Positions 36,766 through 49,401 of a DNA stretch of 64,000 nt are shown one piece after another. The notes beneath the pieces were generated by a model. It searched no databases. It was not told the DNA's origin and worked only from the letters and a program-made list of their open reading frames with translations. The first letter of the stretch is position 1, and the number at the start of each line of letters is the position of its first letter. The DNA lies in contig JARWMV010000235.1 in NCBI GenBank assembly GCA_030998015.1, positions 1,178,001 through 1,242,000 on the forward strand, written 5' to 3'. The position numbers and the translations under genes are program-made. The stretch is from Ceratorhiza oryzae-sativae. Lineage: Eukaryota > Basidiomycota > Agaricomycetes > Cantharellales > Ceratobasidiaceae.

Positions 36766-39700
36766 AACACACACACATACACACCCAACGTCACGTCACG
36801 TGTCGGCCCCCCTACCATATCACGTGCCTCTTTCAGCGTCGTCCCGTCTTTCTTCTCACTTTTGACTTCTGTCGTCTCTTCGGGCAGCTTGACCCTGCGT
36901 TCACATGTCCCGTTAAATTCATAACCATAAAAAATAGTATTTCGTGCTTGAGAACCCCATTTTGTAGATGCTGCTCAAGCAACAGTCATTGGTTGCCAGG
37001 CGATGGACCGAGCCATGGACCAAATGTTCGAACGCGAGTTGCCGGGATGTCATTAAGTGTCAATAATTTTAGCTGTCATCCTCTCAAATGGGGTGGGTCT
37101 GATACCCGGTTGTGTGTCCACCTTTGAGATGCAACCTCAGTTTCAGTCAACCGTTGTTTCAACTCCAGCGACGATGCGACAAGCCCCGATCCCACGGCCC
37201 GGTAGGCATGGTGCATTCTCCGTTGATCAGTCGGAAATCCTGACATTGTGTCGAACTTAACTCAGGATGCAGCTCCTAGAATAGACACCTTATCAGAATG
37301 TACACACAAATATCTCGGTGAAGTCTCTGCGTCACTAGGAAATCAACTACCGAACAGATCAGACATCAGGGAGAGGTTGAACCCGGGTAACCGAAGATGC
37401 ATGAACGGCAAGCATAGGAAAACAAACCGTGAGAACGTCCTAGCACATCAGGTAAACATTAAGAACCAAAGGTAAGATAATTACCATGGTATATATAGAT
37501 GTCTAAGCCGGCTGGCTCTATGGCTCACGCGCCAGAATTATGTGGTGTTACCTATCCCTTATATTTGCTTGCGGGGTGGAAAGCCTAAACGAATGACTGG
37601 GTTTGGTATTTGACTTCCCGTATCTCGGTATTTAGTTTTCCTCTTACATCGCTTTGGTGGTAGCCCCGAGTTGTTACCTACTCTGGGGTCAATGGGCGTC
37701 AATGTCGTCCCTCGAGTCTAATGGCGCGCTCAGCAAGGTGCATTCCACTTGGCGCCTCAGCAGACGCTCAGTGGCTTTCATTTGCTCCCCTATTTTACAG
37801 TACCAATGATGGTGACATGGTCCCTAAATGGCGTGTCTTGGATCCGACCGGATTCTACAATAATTACAACCAATATCTGCATGCTTTTGTCCTCATCATA
37901 CATACCGTGTATCGACTTGTTGTGTTAGCTAGTTTCGAATCCGGATTTGAATATCTGAGCGTTGAGGTTTTACCGCGTGTCGTTTCTTTGCAACTCTGCA
38001 ACATAGATATATTCGTTGTAGACTCCCAACTTTTGCTTGAAGGCATGGCTAGTGTACTATTGCGTATTGGCGCCAAGACCAGTGACACTGAAAGCTGTTC
38101 ACCGCCACTCCATCATAGCAAAAGTGTAATATAGCACAGAAGTAGGAGCGATGACCTTGCCCACGTGCGAAGATTCGGAGTGAATATATATCCCAGATTG
38201 AATCAGCCCAGGAGCATCAAACGTGTATTTAAGCTAGGTATATGCGCGACCGGTCTACGTTTGTGTGAACTTATCAACATAGAGCCGCCTAAAAGATCGC
38301 ATATAGCGATCATATACGAGTACTTGTGGGTTTCTGGCACTCTAGCATAAGCACTCTAGCGTGGCAATATAAGTGGGCGTCGTGGATGGAGACCGGGCGT
38401 CAACGGATGAGCTCAACTTAATTGGCCGTTAGAGTACGGTTAACGATATGCTTTTTTGTTGTTGTTCCTTTTTCCATTTTTATTCATGTTGGGGCCGAGC
38501 CCTATGCACTGTGCCTACGAAAGGCACTCAAACCCCCGAAGAAACTGCCTTGCTATTTTGGTTGGAAGCTTACTGAAGAATCGCATGCGTCATCCCAGAT
38601 TCGACAGCGTCCCTGAGTGGCCAATCAGAATCGTATTAAAAACGGCATATGTAATCATCCGGGTCGACAAAATTCCAGACGCTTATATAGACTGTTTTGA
38701 GTACGTTTTGTCAACAAGGTTGTTTCTTGCGAAATTCAAGCATGTTTACATCTTAAAAAGACGTTACAATACAAAGCCTCACTATCATGCGACAGGCCGA
38801 GAGATAAGAGTGTTGGCAATATGATTGAGTTCTTCACACCTAGTAAGGTACGGCGGAAGGATTTGGGATACAGCTAGGCGCTTTTTTGTGAGCTTGTGCG
38901 ACTTGTGTTCCGAGCGCGTTCGCTTCAGCCCACTTCCAATTCTCTGCGATACCACCTCAGATTCTGTGGCTACGTCATTGGATTATCGAACTCCGCTTAC
39001 CCATACCGGTGGTACTCTGCTCGTTGGCGCATCCAGGTTCCACGTTGCACCTCCAAGAACGCGCAAGCTTGGATGAACTTTTCCGCCTGCAAACCACGAA
39101 CATCAACCGAAAATTCACACGTTTACAAATGCAATGTCTTCGTGGGTCTCGAATACTAGGGACTGCGGAAGTCATGCGAAGAGTGGCTTGACCTGCTGTG
39201 CAGCTGGATTATATCGCACGTAAAATGGCCAATAATCTTGTACACAGATTATAAGGTATAACCAGTTGTGCTCTTGTGACTTCTGTCGGGCCTGTTCGGT
39301 TTAGGGGAAGCAACTTTCAGCTATCTAACCAGAACGGCCACCTTCCCCAAGGCTAAAGCGCAACGCATCGGCTGATTTCTATTATCGCTTACAGAGGAAG
39401 GTACAGTTGCACCCGAATCTAAATTTAGGAAGTCAAGCCCTTTGCAGGCTGCTAGCAGGCGTCTTCAGTATTTCTCGCTGCCTTATTTTGGAAAATTAAG
39501 CCTACCTGTCACCATCACGTGTAAAACAGGCGTTGAGAAGGAGAGAAACATTTACCGATTCTCCACTGAACATGCCAAATCTGCGCTTTTATCGACGCCG
39601 CAAGCGGTGGTGACCAGTTAGCTGTCACAGATAAGACTGATGGGATTTTCTCGAGGTTTAGCCATTTTATTTTATTTATTAACCCGGTTTGGAATAACAT

Positions 39701-39780
39701 TAGGGTTCTCCATCCTTGCAAATGGATAGCCCTCATGAAGGAAGGCTTGATTCATGGGAGTCACGTGATCGCTGTCGGAA
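36766..39780. other. gene-poor region between two repeat copies
   Basis: No convincing gene. The longest plus ORF (37721-38134, 137 codons) has a hydrophobic segment, but no splice context, family match or codon bias that I can defend. CACGTG sites occur near 36797 and 36822. Confidence 0.35.
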
Positions 39781-39971
39781 CCCCCCGACTCGTGGCCTCA
39801 CGTCCCGCCTGATCCCACCTATACCTCTCTGTTCGTTCAGGCGCCGCCTTTCTATACGTGCTTTGAATTTGCTCATGTAACGTGTTTCCATTTTGCATAC
39901 AATAGAACGGATGTAACCAAGCAAAGTCAAAGCACGTATGGAAAGGCAGCGCCTAGAACAAACAGAGAGGT
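39781..39971. repeat. foldback (inverted-repeat) element, copy 2 of the dispersed repeat
   Basis: Arms 39823-39873 and 39920-39971 are inverted copies of each other with a few mismatches (for example agcacgtat...aaaggc against gcct...atacgtgct). They enclose a 46-bp loop containing ttgctcatgtaacgtgtttc-like sequence. The left arm plus loop also matches 36612-36765 in direct orientation. The structure fits a short non-autonomous foldback or MITE element. Confidence 0.65.
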
Positions 39972-41755
39972 GCAGGTTAAAGTTTTCTCACGTGGCTTTT
40001 TAACTAGGAAAACATGCTAAAATGTAGCCACAGTGACTTTAACCCAGGTGGGCCTTTGTACTCTGTCGTTTTTTTTCCTGTGTGAAAAAAAATCACGTTT
40101 CCAAAAAGGGTTCTAGAGCTTACCCCCTGAGCGATCCAAATAAATAGGTGTCGGGCTGTTCGACCTGCGGCCGCCTGTACTGAGGATTATTAGTTCTATG
40201 ATTAACACGAATGCATAATAATTCGAGACAAGCGGTATGTTGTTCCTTGGCGGTCTGTCGATACGATAGTGAGATCCTCTCGTAACAATGGGACTACCTA
40301 TGATCACACTACCCACTGTTGCTTAGAGTGTCCGAGAACTCATCCGATCGGTGCTCCATTCGTTGACCATCGACCGCCCGCCCCTTACGTAGGTTGGCTG
40401 GGGTTTCGCTGTTTAAAATCCCGGACACCGGCTCGGATGTGGGCGGTCATTCTCGCGTGCAAGATAAACGCCCAGGTCCCGTGAGCAAAGTTACAATTGA
40501 CCAATATCTGTGGATCCTGCGATTGGTTGTGCCTTGTTGGGTGCTACAGAGAGCATGGTGTATTGTGCGGAAACTAGCCAAGAGCCTGCTAAACGGGATA
40601 CGAGTTTAAGCTACTCAATCTCTTAACAAAATGGGTTTCATTCATGAGCTTTTTCAGCACGCAAGGTTGTCTGATGCATTGGAGTGGCAAATAAGGAGCG
40701 GACAGTATTCTAGGTCAATGGAAAATTCCCCTACTCTAGCAGCGGGAACAGAGGGGTGAGCAACATGACGGCACGGTGAGGAAACGGAGGGAACTCTGAG
40801 CAGGATGGAGGGCTCTGAACCTAATGTGAGGGTATTGCACGTTTGGTGAAAGCACTGTCGCATTTGATGAGTGTGAGTGGTTGGTCAATGCCCTCAGAGG
40901 TATCAAAAGCGGCGTGCAGCGCCATAGTTTGACCCTTAGCTAGAACAGAGATACGGATGTGGTTGGTGTATTTTGGACAATCCGGTAGTGGGTGCTATCT
41001 GGTTTCGAGTAGTTTAGCACAGAAGTATGAAAAGTTTTTGAGTGAGACAAACCGCCCTTGATACTCCCCTATCAACGCGTGTCCAGCAGAGGAATAGTGG
41101 TTGAGGTGTGAGGCTAGGGCCTTGGCTTTGCTGAGAGTGAGCTCAGGGCATCCGTCAGCAAACTTCCACGCCTCCTATCGTTTATGCCAGTCACGATCGT
41201 TACTGGTGATGATGATGTGATGATGATGATGATGATGATGATGAAATTATAATTTGTATACCGCTAACAGTCTCACGAAGAGCCAAGGTGCGGCCCCGGC
41301 AGAATCACGAGAGAGAAAACCGGACAACACCCTGCACCGGCTTTGTGTTTGTGTAGGTCTCTAAATATGTATGCAAAAAAAAAAACCAGGCACCGGGGTA
41401 CAGGCAGAGAGATTGTAACGCGAAGAAGGAAGTGGATCCGAGCGAGACGACTGGGGCGAGTCACGTACGATCGTGACTGAGAATGGCGATTTTGTGGCTT
41501 GTCACAGCCGTGTCACAGTGTTGCTGCACCGGGGTGCGTTTTCCCTGCTCATCGGTTCTCGCTCATCTTTATATTCGTCCTTTCATCCTCCGCATGGATA
41601 TTGAGAAACCCCAGCACACCTATGCATGAGAATTTATCAATAGAATCCAACCCGTTGCATTACGCTTGTTTTGTACGACTGATCGGCGCGTTCTTAGGGT
41701 TCCGCTTCTTGGCTGCTACAATCCGTTATGCCACATCACTACTGTTCCTACGACC
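39972..41755. other. intergenic with a (TGA)n microsatellite
   Basis: A TGATGA trinucleotide run occupies about 41206-41244. Otherwise only short ORFs. The last 300 bp are the presumed promoter and 5' leader of the gene starting at 41756; a short A-run lies near 41375. Confidence 0.4.
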
Positions 41756-43896
41756 ATGGCCGCCGTGAGCGGAGGCGAACTCACGAATCCGAGCACAAAC
41801 AACAATATCCCGTTCAATCCCCAGAATTACGATCCTCGGCTGTGGGAAGGTTTGCCTAGCCAGACAAACCGCTATGACGATACTATTGCGTGCGTATCTC
41901 CACTGACCGAAAGACTTCGGAATGCTCATGTAGCAGTTGCAGTGGGCCTCGCAAAAAACGAGCAATCCCGCCGGGATCCGTTGCCGCAATACAAGAGGAG
42001 GACGGAGCGCCGGTCGGGACGACGAACCTAGCGCACAGAAGCGAGGCCGAGCGCGCTACGTATTCGGACATTCGCATATTGGCAGTGACACGGGGGTGGA
42101 AAGAGTATCATCATCCAGTCGAAGGGTGAGTTGAGTTGAAAATGTTGCCGTCTAGCTTGAGATATTAGTGGCCCAAAACCTCAACCTGATCTGGTACTGC
42201 ACAGGCGCGCCTACTTTTATAACAAGGAACTACGCATCGTGACGGAAATGTACATCCGTCACGAGCACGTTTTAGAACAAGTCATGAATTGGTACGGCAT
42301 TTTTGTGACGCTGCGTGATCATGTATTGCCCGAGGCAGCGATATTTGACGTGTTCCTTGATTGTTCGAGCGAAGGAACATGTCGGTACTATCTCATTGAT
42401 CACGGTAACAAGACAATCTGCTGGCTTCGCCAGCGGACCACGTCTGATTTGGGTATATCTGATGTGAGGAATATATTGCACCTTCGTAGGCCTTATCGTA
42501 ATTTGCCGCTTTATTTAGCACTAATGGTTATTTTAGGTGCTCTCTTAAACGAAGAATATTGGACACATGCCGAGTACATGCCCAAGGACGAGAACCACCT
42601 TGATAGCGCTCGTGCTGAGCTGCAAGCAGCTTTGGCCAGTAGCATGCTTGGTCCGCACACTTAAAACCCACCTTATAGTTTAGACCCAGCTCACTCTAAA
42701 AAATACTAGATCACATGACCTCAGAAGGTTCGACCAGTCCTTTTACAACCGAAGAGTGCAATGCGTACTTGCTGGCACTCGACAAGGCGGCGGCCTCCGG
42801 ATTCACAATATATCTAAATTGGTCGATTGGTAAGCTCAGCATTAAAAGGCAAGATTTGCGTCGGCTATTCTAAATGGCTTGAATGAGAAGCCCGTATCAT
42901 GGGACTTTTGGGTAGGAGTTTCTGGCAGCTCTAGGCTATTGACAATCGAGTTAAATGCAGTCATGCTTAGTTCATAGCCGAAACGTCAACTTGTACGGGC
43001 AGTATGGCGCGAGACTCGATCGAACGGCAACAGTGGAGGGAAGGCGCCCCCCGTACCGGTCGTCGCTGTACCTTTATCGCTCGAGGATTCTCGGCGGCGG
43101 CCCCGAGATTCATCTGAATCGACTTGAGAACCTATGGGTCGATAGGATCATCTACACTCATCATTGGCGTGCGCTGCTTAAGGATCTATTTGAAGAATGG
43201 ACGAGCGCTGCCGCTGCGGTAAGCAGCTCCTCCAGTCATAATGTACACCCGAAGACCAAAGGGATTATCTCACTCTGTTTTCTTTACAACCTGAGATAGG
43301 CCGGAGTGATGTGGGCGTATGTTACGATTTCTTCCTACTGTAGTATGATACTTACGCAGCCTGTAAAGATCCAACATGGTATTCGTCGCTTCTAGTGGAG
43401 TGAGCTTCGTACCAAAGGTCATTTGTGGAGCATCTGGCATGTTAGCTGGCGGTAGTGGAGTCTTTGGACTTTATCTCATCCGCGAGCATCGTGCTCTGGG
43501 CAAGTATGCTGCGCACGCGGTAAGGAACATCTATTGGTGGTTTGATACACTGATCAACATGCTTTGCGCTAGGCAAATTACTTTCAACTCCACGAGAAAC
43601 ATAATACTGGCCTTCAAGACTTGTCGATCAAGTACAGTTTGCCATGGGCCGGTGTTATGTGGTCGTTCGCCATCACTTCTTTTGCCATTCTTTTTTTTCT
43701 TTTTTCTTCCCTTCTTGCGCTCGCGGGCTCCCACAGCCACATTGCCTTTACTTTATTTCTTGTTGTCGGAGTTTACGTTCATGCGCGCGGTATCGAACAC
43801 ACCCTCGGAGACTTGCGCCGGATCCTCGCGCGCTACGGGCTTCTTCCTTCAAGTCCGCATACTCCTGTTGCTCGTCGTACGTCAAACCAAGCATAA
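41756..43896 (+). CDS. WW-like domain protein with C-terminal membrane spans
   Basis: The ATG at 41756 sits in ACCATGGCC. Exon 1 (NPQNYDPRLWEGLPSQ, to DDTIA) joins through a 46-nt GTGCGT/TGTAG intron to SCSGPRKKRAIPPGS. The next block, VTRGWKEYHHPVEGRAYFYN, has the WW-domain pattern (W, then a YFYN core and a TE ending) but lacks a clear second Trp. FLDCSSEGTCRYYLIDHGN and NEEYWTHAEYMPKDENH follow, then LWVDRIIYTHHWRALL. At the end come membrane spans (SLPWAGVMWSFAITSFAILF and a second, ending at 43896). The domain order matches an expanded family I associate with Rhizoctonia-type fungi; function unknown, a protein-protein recognition and membrane role is likely. Some 3' exon joins are approximate. 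It borders the transposon island. Confidence 0.6.
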
Positions 43897-44590
43897 TTTT
43901 TGCGGAATCGCGATTGATCATTCCGACGTTAACACAGAATAAAGTTATGGTAGCTGTTCGTTCGCGTTTTTTATCGATTAGCGAGTCAGGGAGGCAATTT
44001 GGTGGTGGGATTTTGCTAGATCACCGACCCGTCACCAATCTGCTGTCCCCTGGTTCAGGTTTCGATGGCTTCTCGAACAGGCCCGCTGGTCGGCTTCCGG
44101 TTTCTCTCATGACTTGTATGTTAACCTTTGATTGCCTGATGATATATCAGATGACTATGTTTCCATCCATTCCACCAAGCAGTTGCTTGTCATCCACCTG
44201 CCTTACATTGCAAGCAGCTTGATGGCCTCCCTTGCTGCCTATGCCAGAGAGCCACACCCATGATCTTGGTTAGCACTTCTATGCAGTTGAATCATTATAT
44301 GAGGCTAGGCACTATTCTTTCTTCATGCATTTTATCCCTTGTGCCTAAACACAATCTGGTCTCTGCCCTCCCTCCCCCCTCCACTTTAATATATGCCTCC
44401 CATCCATTTGTACTGAGTGATCAATGAGGCTGCAATATTCTGTTGGACTTTTATGTGTCTTCATTAATACTTTACTAGCAAAGGCACACAGATTGCAAGT
44501 GCCTGTGGCAGGCCTGCACTTTGTGCTGACATGCAAAGTGCATGTATTTTGAGTCTTGCAATGATATATCAGCATATATTCAATGGAATG
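43897..44590. other. boundary between gene space and the transposon island
   Basis: No supported gene. Composition shifts from about even to AT-richer with direct runs of transposon-like sequence after about 44580. Confidence 0.35.
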
Positions 44591-44780
44591 TGTTTGTCAT
44601 GACCTACTCAGCAGTCATAACAGAACAAGGGAGGTGTTATGTGTTATGACCTGTCAAATGGACATAACAGAGTAACCAAATATTTTACAGATTTGTGGCA
44701 TTTTTCCTAAGCAGAATAGGGCTTGGTAAGAAACAGTTTGCAAGTAACTTACCTTGTCTTGCTTATGGTTTGAAAACAGC
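44591..44780 (+). repeat. LTR fragment(s), plus orientation
   Basis: The stretch from 44642 (tgttatgacctgtcaaatgg) through ttgtggcatttttcctaag is an inverted copy, with few differences, of 49445-49521, the outer end of the gypsy LTR described below. Just before it, tgtcatgacctactcagcag..cataaca (44597 on) looks like a second, diverged LTR start. Neither is followed by a full LTR, so these are truncated relics. Confidence 0.6.
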
Positions 44781-44835
44781 AAACCGGTTAGCAAACAACA
44801 TGCATTCTTGGTAATGTGATTACATAATGACAACA

Positions 44836-45540
44836 CTAGTAAACAAGCTTCAATACATCAACGGGTGATGCATTTGGGATTGCATGGCAGAGTAGTGATT
44901 GAAGAAAGAGGGTGGGAAGCCTGAGTGCACTAGGAGCAATCTCAGTGAGCATATCTGTGAGTAGCTTAGATGCAAGATATATCCCATCCAAACTCTCAGC
45001 CTTGAAAACATCTTGGCGCCCAGGCTGTACATAATCAATGGACTTGGCTTTGAGCTTGAGCTCATCAACACCTTGATACAAGACACTACAAGAGGTATTA
45101 TCACCTGGGACATCAGCACTGGGATCCAAAGGCTGTTCTAGTGCAGTAATCATGGGCATGTCAAGGTGTTTTGAGAGGTTGGCAAAGCAGACTGTTGGGC
45201 AAAGTGACGCTTATTCTACAGAATAGGATATTAGCGCAATGGCAAATTTAGAACATTAAAGAAAACATACTAGCATAGAGGTCTCTTCACGCTTGTAGTA
45301 CTGGCGTATCAAGGTCATGTCAAAGAGAGTTGAAACTTTCTGTGATGCTCAATCAGGTGAGTTCATCTTTGTGATCACTGACATTGTTTGTTCCTTGGCC
45401 ATTGAATTTGGAACAATGCTATTGATCAAGACACCCAAGTAGGCAATGAGATCAGCACTGGCCACCATCAACATTTCCTCCCAATATTGCTTGTTGTGAC
45501 CCTCTGGAGGCTTCCTTGTGAAGCACTTAAGTAGTGGCTG
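44836..45540 (-). pseudogene. degenerate hAT-type transposase C-terminal fragment
   Basis: Minus-strand frames contain INSIVPNSMAKEQTMSVITK, followed by a TGA and then VSTLFDMTLIRQYYKREE. I recognise this as the C-terminal dimerisation region of a second hAT-like transposase lineage of basidiomycetes. A downstream frame (44836-45159) gives a 107-residue open segment without a match. It directly abuts the presumed outer end of the gypsy LTR at 45541. It is a relic, with no element ends identified. Confidence 0.45.
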
Positions 45541-45810
45541 TGTTGACAGTTTGGTGCTATACAGTATGTATTGAGTGTTCTAGTTACAGTGTTTGCTATG
45601 GTCTATGGTGGTTGACAAGATAAAGCAAGCTGAGGTGTCCAGTCTTGCTTTATCCTTCTTATATATGCCTGTGGCTGCAGTGGCTGCAGACGTATTATCT
45701 AAGCACACTCTGCAGTAGGTGTAGGTTATGTACAGTACTATGGGTTAGGTAATTGTTTGTCTTAAGTTTGTGCAGCTCCAAATCTTATAGAGCTGCGCAA
45801 GGTCCAAGGG

Positions 45811-46036
45811 GTAGGCGCTGAGGTCACATGTTCCTGCTGTAAGCGCCAAGATCACGTGACAACTTGCTCCTCGCTCCAAGTAACAAGGGAGAGAAATGCT
45901 GGAGCAAGTTCAGGGTAACCACTGTAGGTGCTGAGGTCATGTGATCCTTCTGTAAGTGCTGAGATCACATGACAACTCACTCCTTGCTCCAAGTAACAAT
46001 GGAGAGAAATGCTGGAGCAAGTTCAGGGTAACCACC
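45811..46036. repeat. 113-bp tandem repeat in LTR U3
   Basis: Two direct units start at 45811 (gtaggcgctgaggtcac) and 45924 (gtaggtgctgaggtcat). Each contains paired TCACATG/TCACGTG-like motifs and ends gagcaagttcagggtaacc. A third partial unit continues beyond the hAT at 49410. Such U3 repeats usually act as transcriptional enhancers; that role is inference. Confidence 0.65.
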
Positions 46037-46048
46037 ATAAGCGCCAGC

Positions 46049-49000
46049 TAGGGATTAAAATGGATAGTGAGAAGTTGGATGAGCCCGGGTAATTACCTGC
46101 AGGAAATTACCTGGAGAGCCTTGGCCGGTTCCGGAAACTGAATGGAATATATGACATGGGTACACTAGGCATGGGAGCAAACCCAGGTGAGCCCACAGGT
46201 GCCAAGCACTGGGATTATGGAGCAGCACTTGCTGTTTGTACATTTTACAGTAAAATGTATATTTTCAACTGGGCAGCAATGACGTCCTATATGCGTGTCA
46301 TATGCTTGCTAGAAAAATAGCGCATAATTTTCTTGACTCACCAGTGTATTTTGTGTTTATAAAAGCACAAGCAGGGAGCATTCAAAGTCATCAACATCTT
46401 TTCGACATGTCTACAACTGAACCCTCCGAACTGCCCTCTGCTACCCATCCTGCTCCAGATGAGCCTGTTCGTCATTGTCTAAAGTGTTGTAAAGGTCTCA
46501 GCGCAATGAGCAATGCTGAAGTCTGGGATGAAACTGACTCAAACATCTTAGGTACATCTCTCATGCATTGATGCTTGACAGCCTTAGTGCTGAACCATTT
46601 ATTTTTAGATGCTGAGTGCCAGGGTTGGCGCTCTAATGCGTATGATCACTACAACGTTGCACTCGAGCAGCACTTCAATGGTCTTGGCAAGCCCAACAAG
46701 CTTGTACTTCACTTTGACTGTCGGTTCAACTCTCCCCACCATGTGTCTCAGTTTCGTGAGCGCCTTTGTACTGGCAATGGAACCCAGAATCTCTTAAGCA
46801 CAGCGTGTGCTTGCAATTGTCAGAGGGGAATTCTGATTCCCACTGACGCCTCACTCTATCCTCAGCTATCTTACTCAGCTGCAAGGCACCAAGCCATCCT
46901 TGCTCTTTGCTGTGCTTGGGACCGCAGGCCGTTTGAGTCCATTGTTGACAATCTGGCTCAACAGGAGGTTGAGATGCTTTGTCCAGGCACTCGCCTTCCT
47001 ACTGGGGCAACACTCTCCAGAGACGCCCTCCATATCTACCAATCAGGGTTGCTTGAGGCAGCGAATCACCTGTGTGTAAGTCTAGTCACCTTTTTGTGCT
47101 GAATTGCAAAAATATTTACTTGATTTTGGCATGCGCAGTCAATAAATGGTGCGCTCCATTTGGCTGTTGATGGTTGGACAAGTCCTTCGTCTCAGTTGTT
47201 CTTGGGTGTGATTGTGTTTTTTGGTATGAACAAGCATGTATGTACAAGGCCATCCTTGAGTTTGTTCAGTAAGTTGCGCCCTCATATTATATGCACTACA
47301 GATGTACAACTAATGATTGTTGATACAGTCTCACAGATGCGCATACAGGCAGTTATATGGCAGAACGCATTCATGACTGCCTGAAACAGTATGGAATTGT
47401 GCACAAGGTTAGAATATACTTATTCTGTATCATATTAACCTATCGCTCACTGCTGCATGACCAGCTCATGGGCATTTGTCTAGACAATGCTTCAAATAAC
47501 AATACTCTTGTAACTGAACTCCAGCAGCTTATTGGCAACTTTCGTGGCCCTTGTGATTGGGTCAGGTGCTTTGCTCATATCATCAATTTAATGGCAAAGG
47601 TATGGTGTTTGTAATAATCATACAGCGCATATATAATGTCAATTCACTGCTACGCAGGCATTCATGACCCTATTTACGGCTCCCCCACGTCAAATAAAAG
47701 CAGCAGCTACCTCAAACAAAGCAGTCCAGCTGCCCAGCACCAAATCTAACAATCCAAGCCTGGATCCCGAGGATGCAGCTGACAATGTCAACCCCGACAA
47801 GCTTGAACACAACATAGGAGTCACACAGGGAGTGACTACACAGGCAATTGCCATCATGGCTGCCTCAGGCATGCATTTAAGCCCTGAGGAAGTGGCCAGT
47901 GCTCGGCAAATTATTCCAAAAGTTAGTTTTATCTTATTTACCTTGATAGAAGTAGCTTACAGCTGTAATGAGATATCTGGGCTGGCGTGGCATGTGAAAG
48001 ACTTGCCGGTTTTCACTACTGCCTTTGAAGAGCTTGTTGACAAAGATCCAGAGCTTGAAGGCGATGCGAAAGCACTCCCGATGCGCTGTGCTACACGCTG
48101 GAACACTGACAGGATATGCATTGCAGGCCACCTGCACTTTAAGACCCCAGTGCAGTGGCTCACCAGCAACCCACGCTTCAAACTCAAGAAATATGCCTTG
48201 ACCAACCAGCAGTGGGCATTAGCTTCCGAGCTAAGCAAGGTGCTTGAGGTATGTGCATTTTTTCCACTTCTAATTCCTGCTTATAGTATATTTTACTGGT
48301 CTTCCAAGAACCCACTGACCACTTTTCGCAGTCAGAAGTCCCACTTGTTCACAAAAAACTACCCAAGATCCTGACGCTTCGCTCTCGACTGTGCGACATC
48401 TGTGACAATGTCCTCAACTGTGGACTCCATTGCATCACCCAGGTTGCAGCTGAAGCTGCGCTCCAGGTGTTCGAAAAATACATGGGTTCAATGATGGAGT
48501 CAGATATATACACTCTAGCTGTTGGTAGGTTATTTTACGCCTTTCGGATATATTTTTTTCACACTATTCTGACTCAAATTCAACTAGTAATGTGCCCCAA
48601 CCGCAAACTGAAGTGGTTTGCAGATCATGGGTTTCCTACCGAGCTAATCTGCAATCGCCTTGTCAGGTGCTTCAACTCTCTGTACCCTCAAACCACCCAG
48701 AGTAGCCACCCCCAGCAAATGCTAAGGGTAAGATTTATCTCAAGTTTGCCAGTAACTACACTCAACTTGATGCATATAGGCTAGTGGCAGTATTTGGACC
48801 CAGCGCCACACTTCAACCTTGTCGCCGCCAATCCATCTTGAGTGCAACTCAATCCAGGAGTATCTCAAGACTCCAGTTGTATCCTCTTATGTCATCTCAC
48901 AATACGGCAGGGTGCTTTCTTACTGGGACTCCGAGCTGGAGCACTGCCCTTGTGTTGCCCACCTGGCTCTGGATCTATTGACTGTACCTGGTAAGTTCAT

Positions 49001-49401
49001 CTGCACTCTCTGCTTAAGTATCCTAGAAATGACATGCACCTCAGCTTTGTCAGTTGACGCTGAGCATGCATTCTCAGGGGGTCAGTTGATGATGAACCAC
49101 CTCCAGCACCGTATGTCATCGTGCACATTCCAAGCTCAGATGGCCATTGGATCGTGGTATGGCACCCCCCTTGCTCCCAGAACTTGACAACGTTGCCCAA
49201 ATTATTGAGTCTCACATGTAAATAATAATATATTTTCTGTCTAAATACAAGTATGGTCTCCCCAGATGACACCTGTGTTTATCACCCACGCAGAGAGTCT
49301 TGCAGGTAATTGGTGGCTATGCAAACCGGGCTCCACCTGACCTGTCTTCGCACCTGCAGGATTACCCATGCAGCAACCTGGGCCACCCATTTTGATCCCT
49401 A
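46049..49401 (+). mobile_element. hAT transposon, 3353 bp, with TIRs and 8-bp target duplication
   Basis: The left end TAGGGATTAAAATGG (46049) is mirrored at the right end (ccattttgatcccta, ending at 49401). The flanking octamers are GCGCCAGC (46041-46048) and GCACCAGC (49402-49409), an 8-bp duplication with one mismatch. CTGCAGG-containing subterminal sequences are shared too. The size, TAGGG-type termini and 8-bp duplication are hallmarks of the hAT superfamily. The internal gene is a hAT transposase. The insertion is younger than the LTR it interrupts. Confidence 0.88.
46407..49187 (+). CDS. hAT-family transposase, multi-exon
   Basis: The ATG at 46407 (MSTTEPSELPSATHP) leads into a Cys-containing N-terminal region (HCLKCCKGLS), possibly a BED-type DNA-binding motif. 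Further exons carry LHLAVDGWTSPSSQLFLGV (first catalytic Asp), MGICLDNASNNNTLVTEL (second Asp), CDWVRCFAHIINLMAK and the insertion domain (MRCATRWNTDRI). The C-terminal dimerisation segment SVDAEHAFSGGQLMMNHLQH contains the likely catalytic Glu. This D-D-E order with a C-terminal hATC region is diagnostic. Introns have normal boundaries and I saw no certain disabling change, so the element may be or recently have been active. It lies wholly inside the element ends. Confidence 0.8.

Noticed and set aside
37721..38134. 137-codon plus-strand ORF in the gene-poor region
   Set aside because: No family signal, intron structure or promoter; likely chance.
41206..41244. TGA repeat run as a possible repeat-array system
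   Set aside because: A simple trinucleotide microsatellite without spacers; no CRISPR-like structure is expected or seen in this eukaryotic window.
43531..43740. Minus-strand ORF with a Lys/Arg-rich start
   Set aside because: It is the reverse of the poly-pyrimidine and hydrophobic exon region of the plus-strand WW-like gene.
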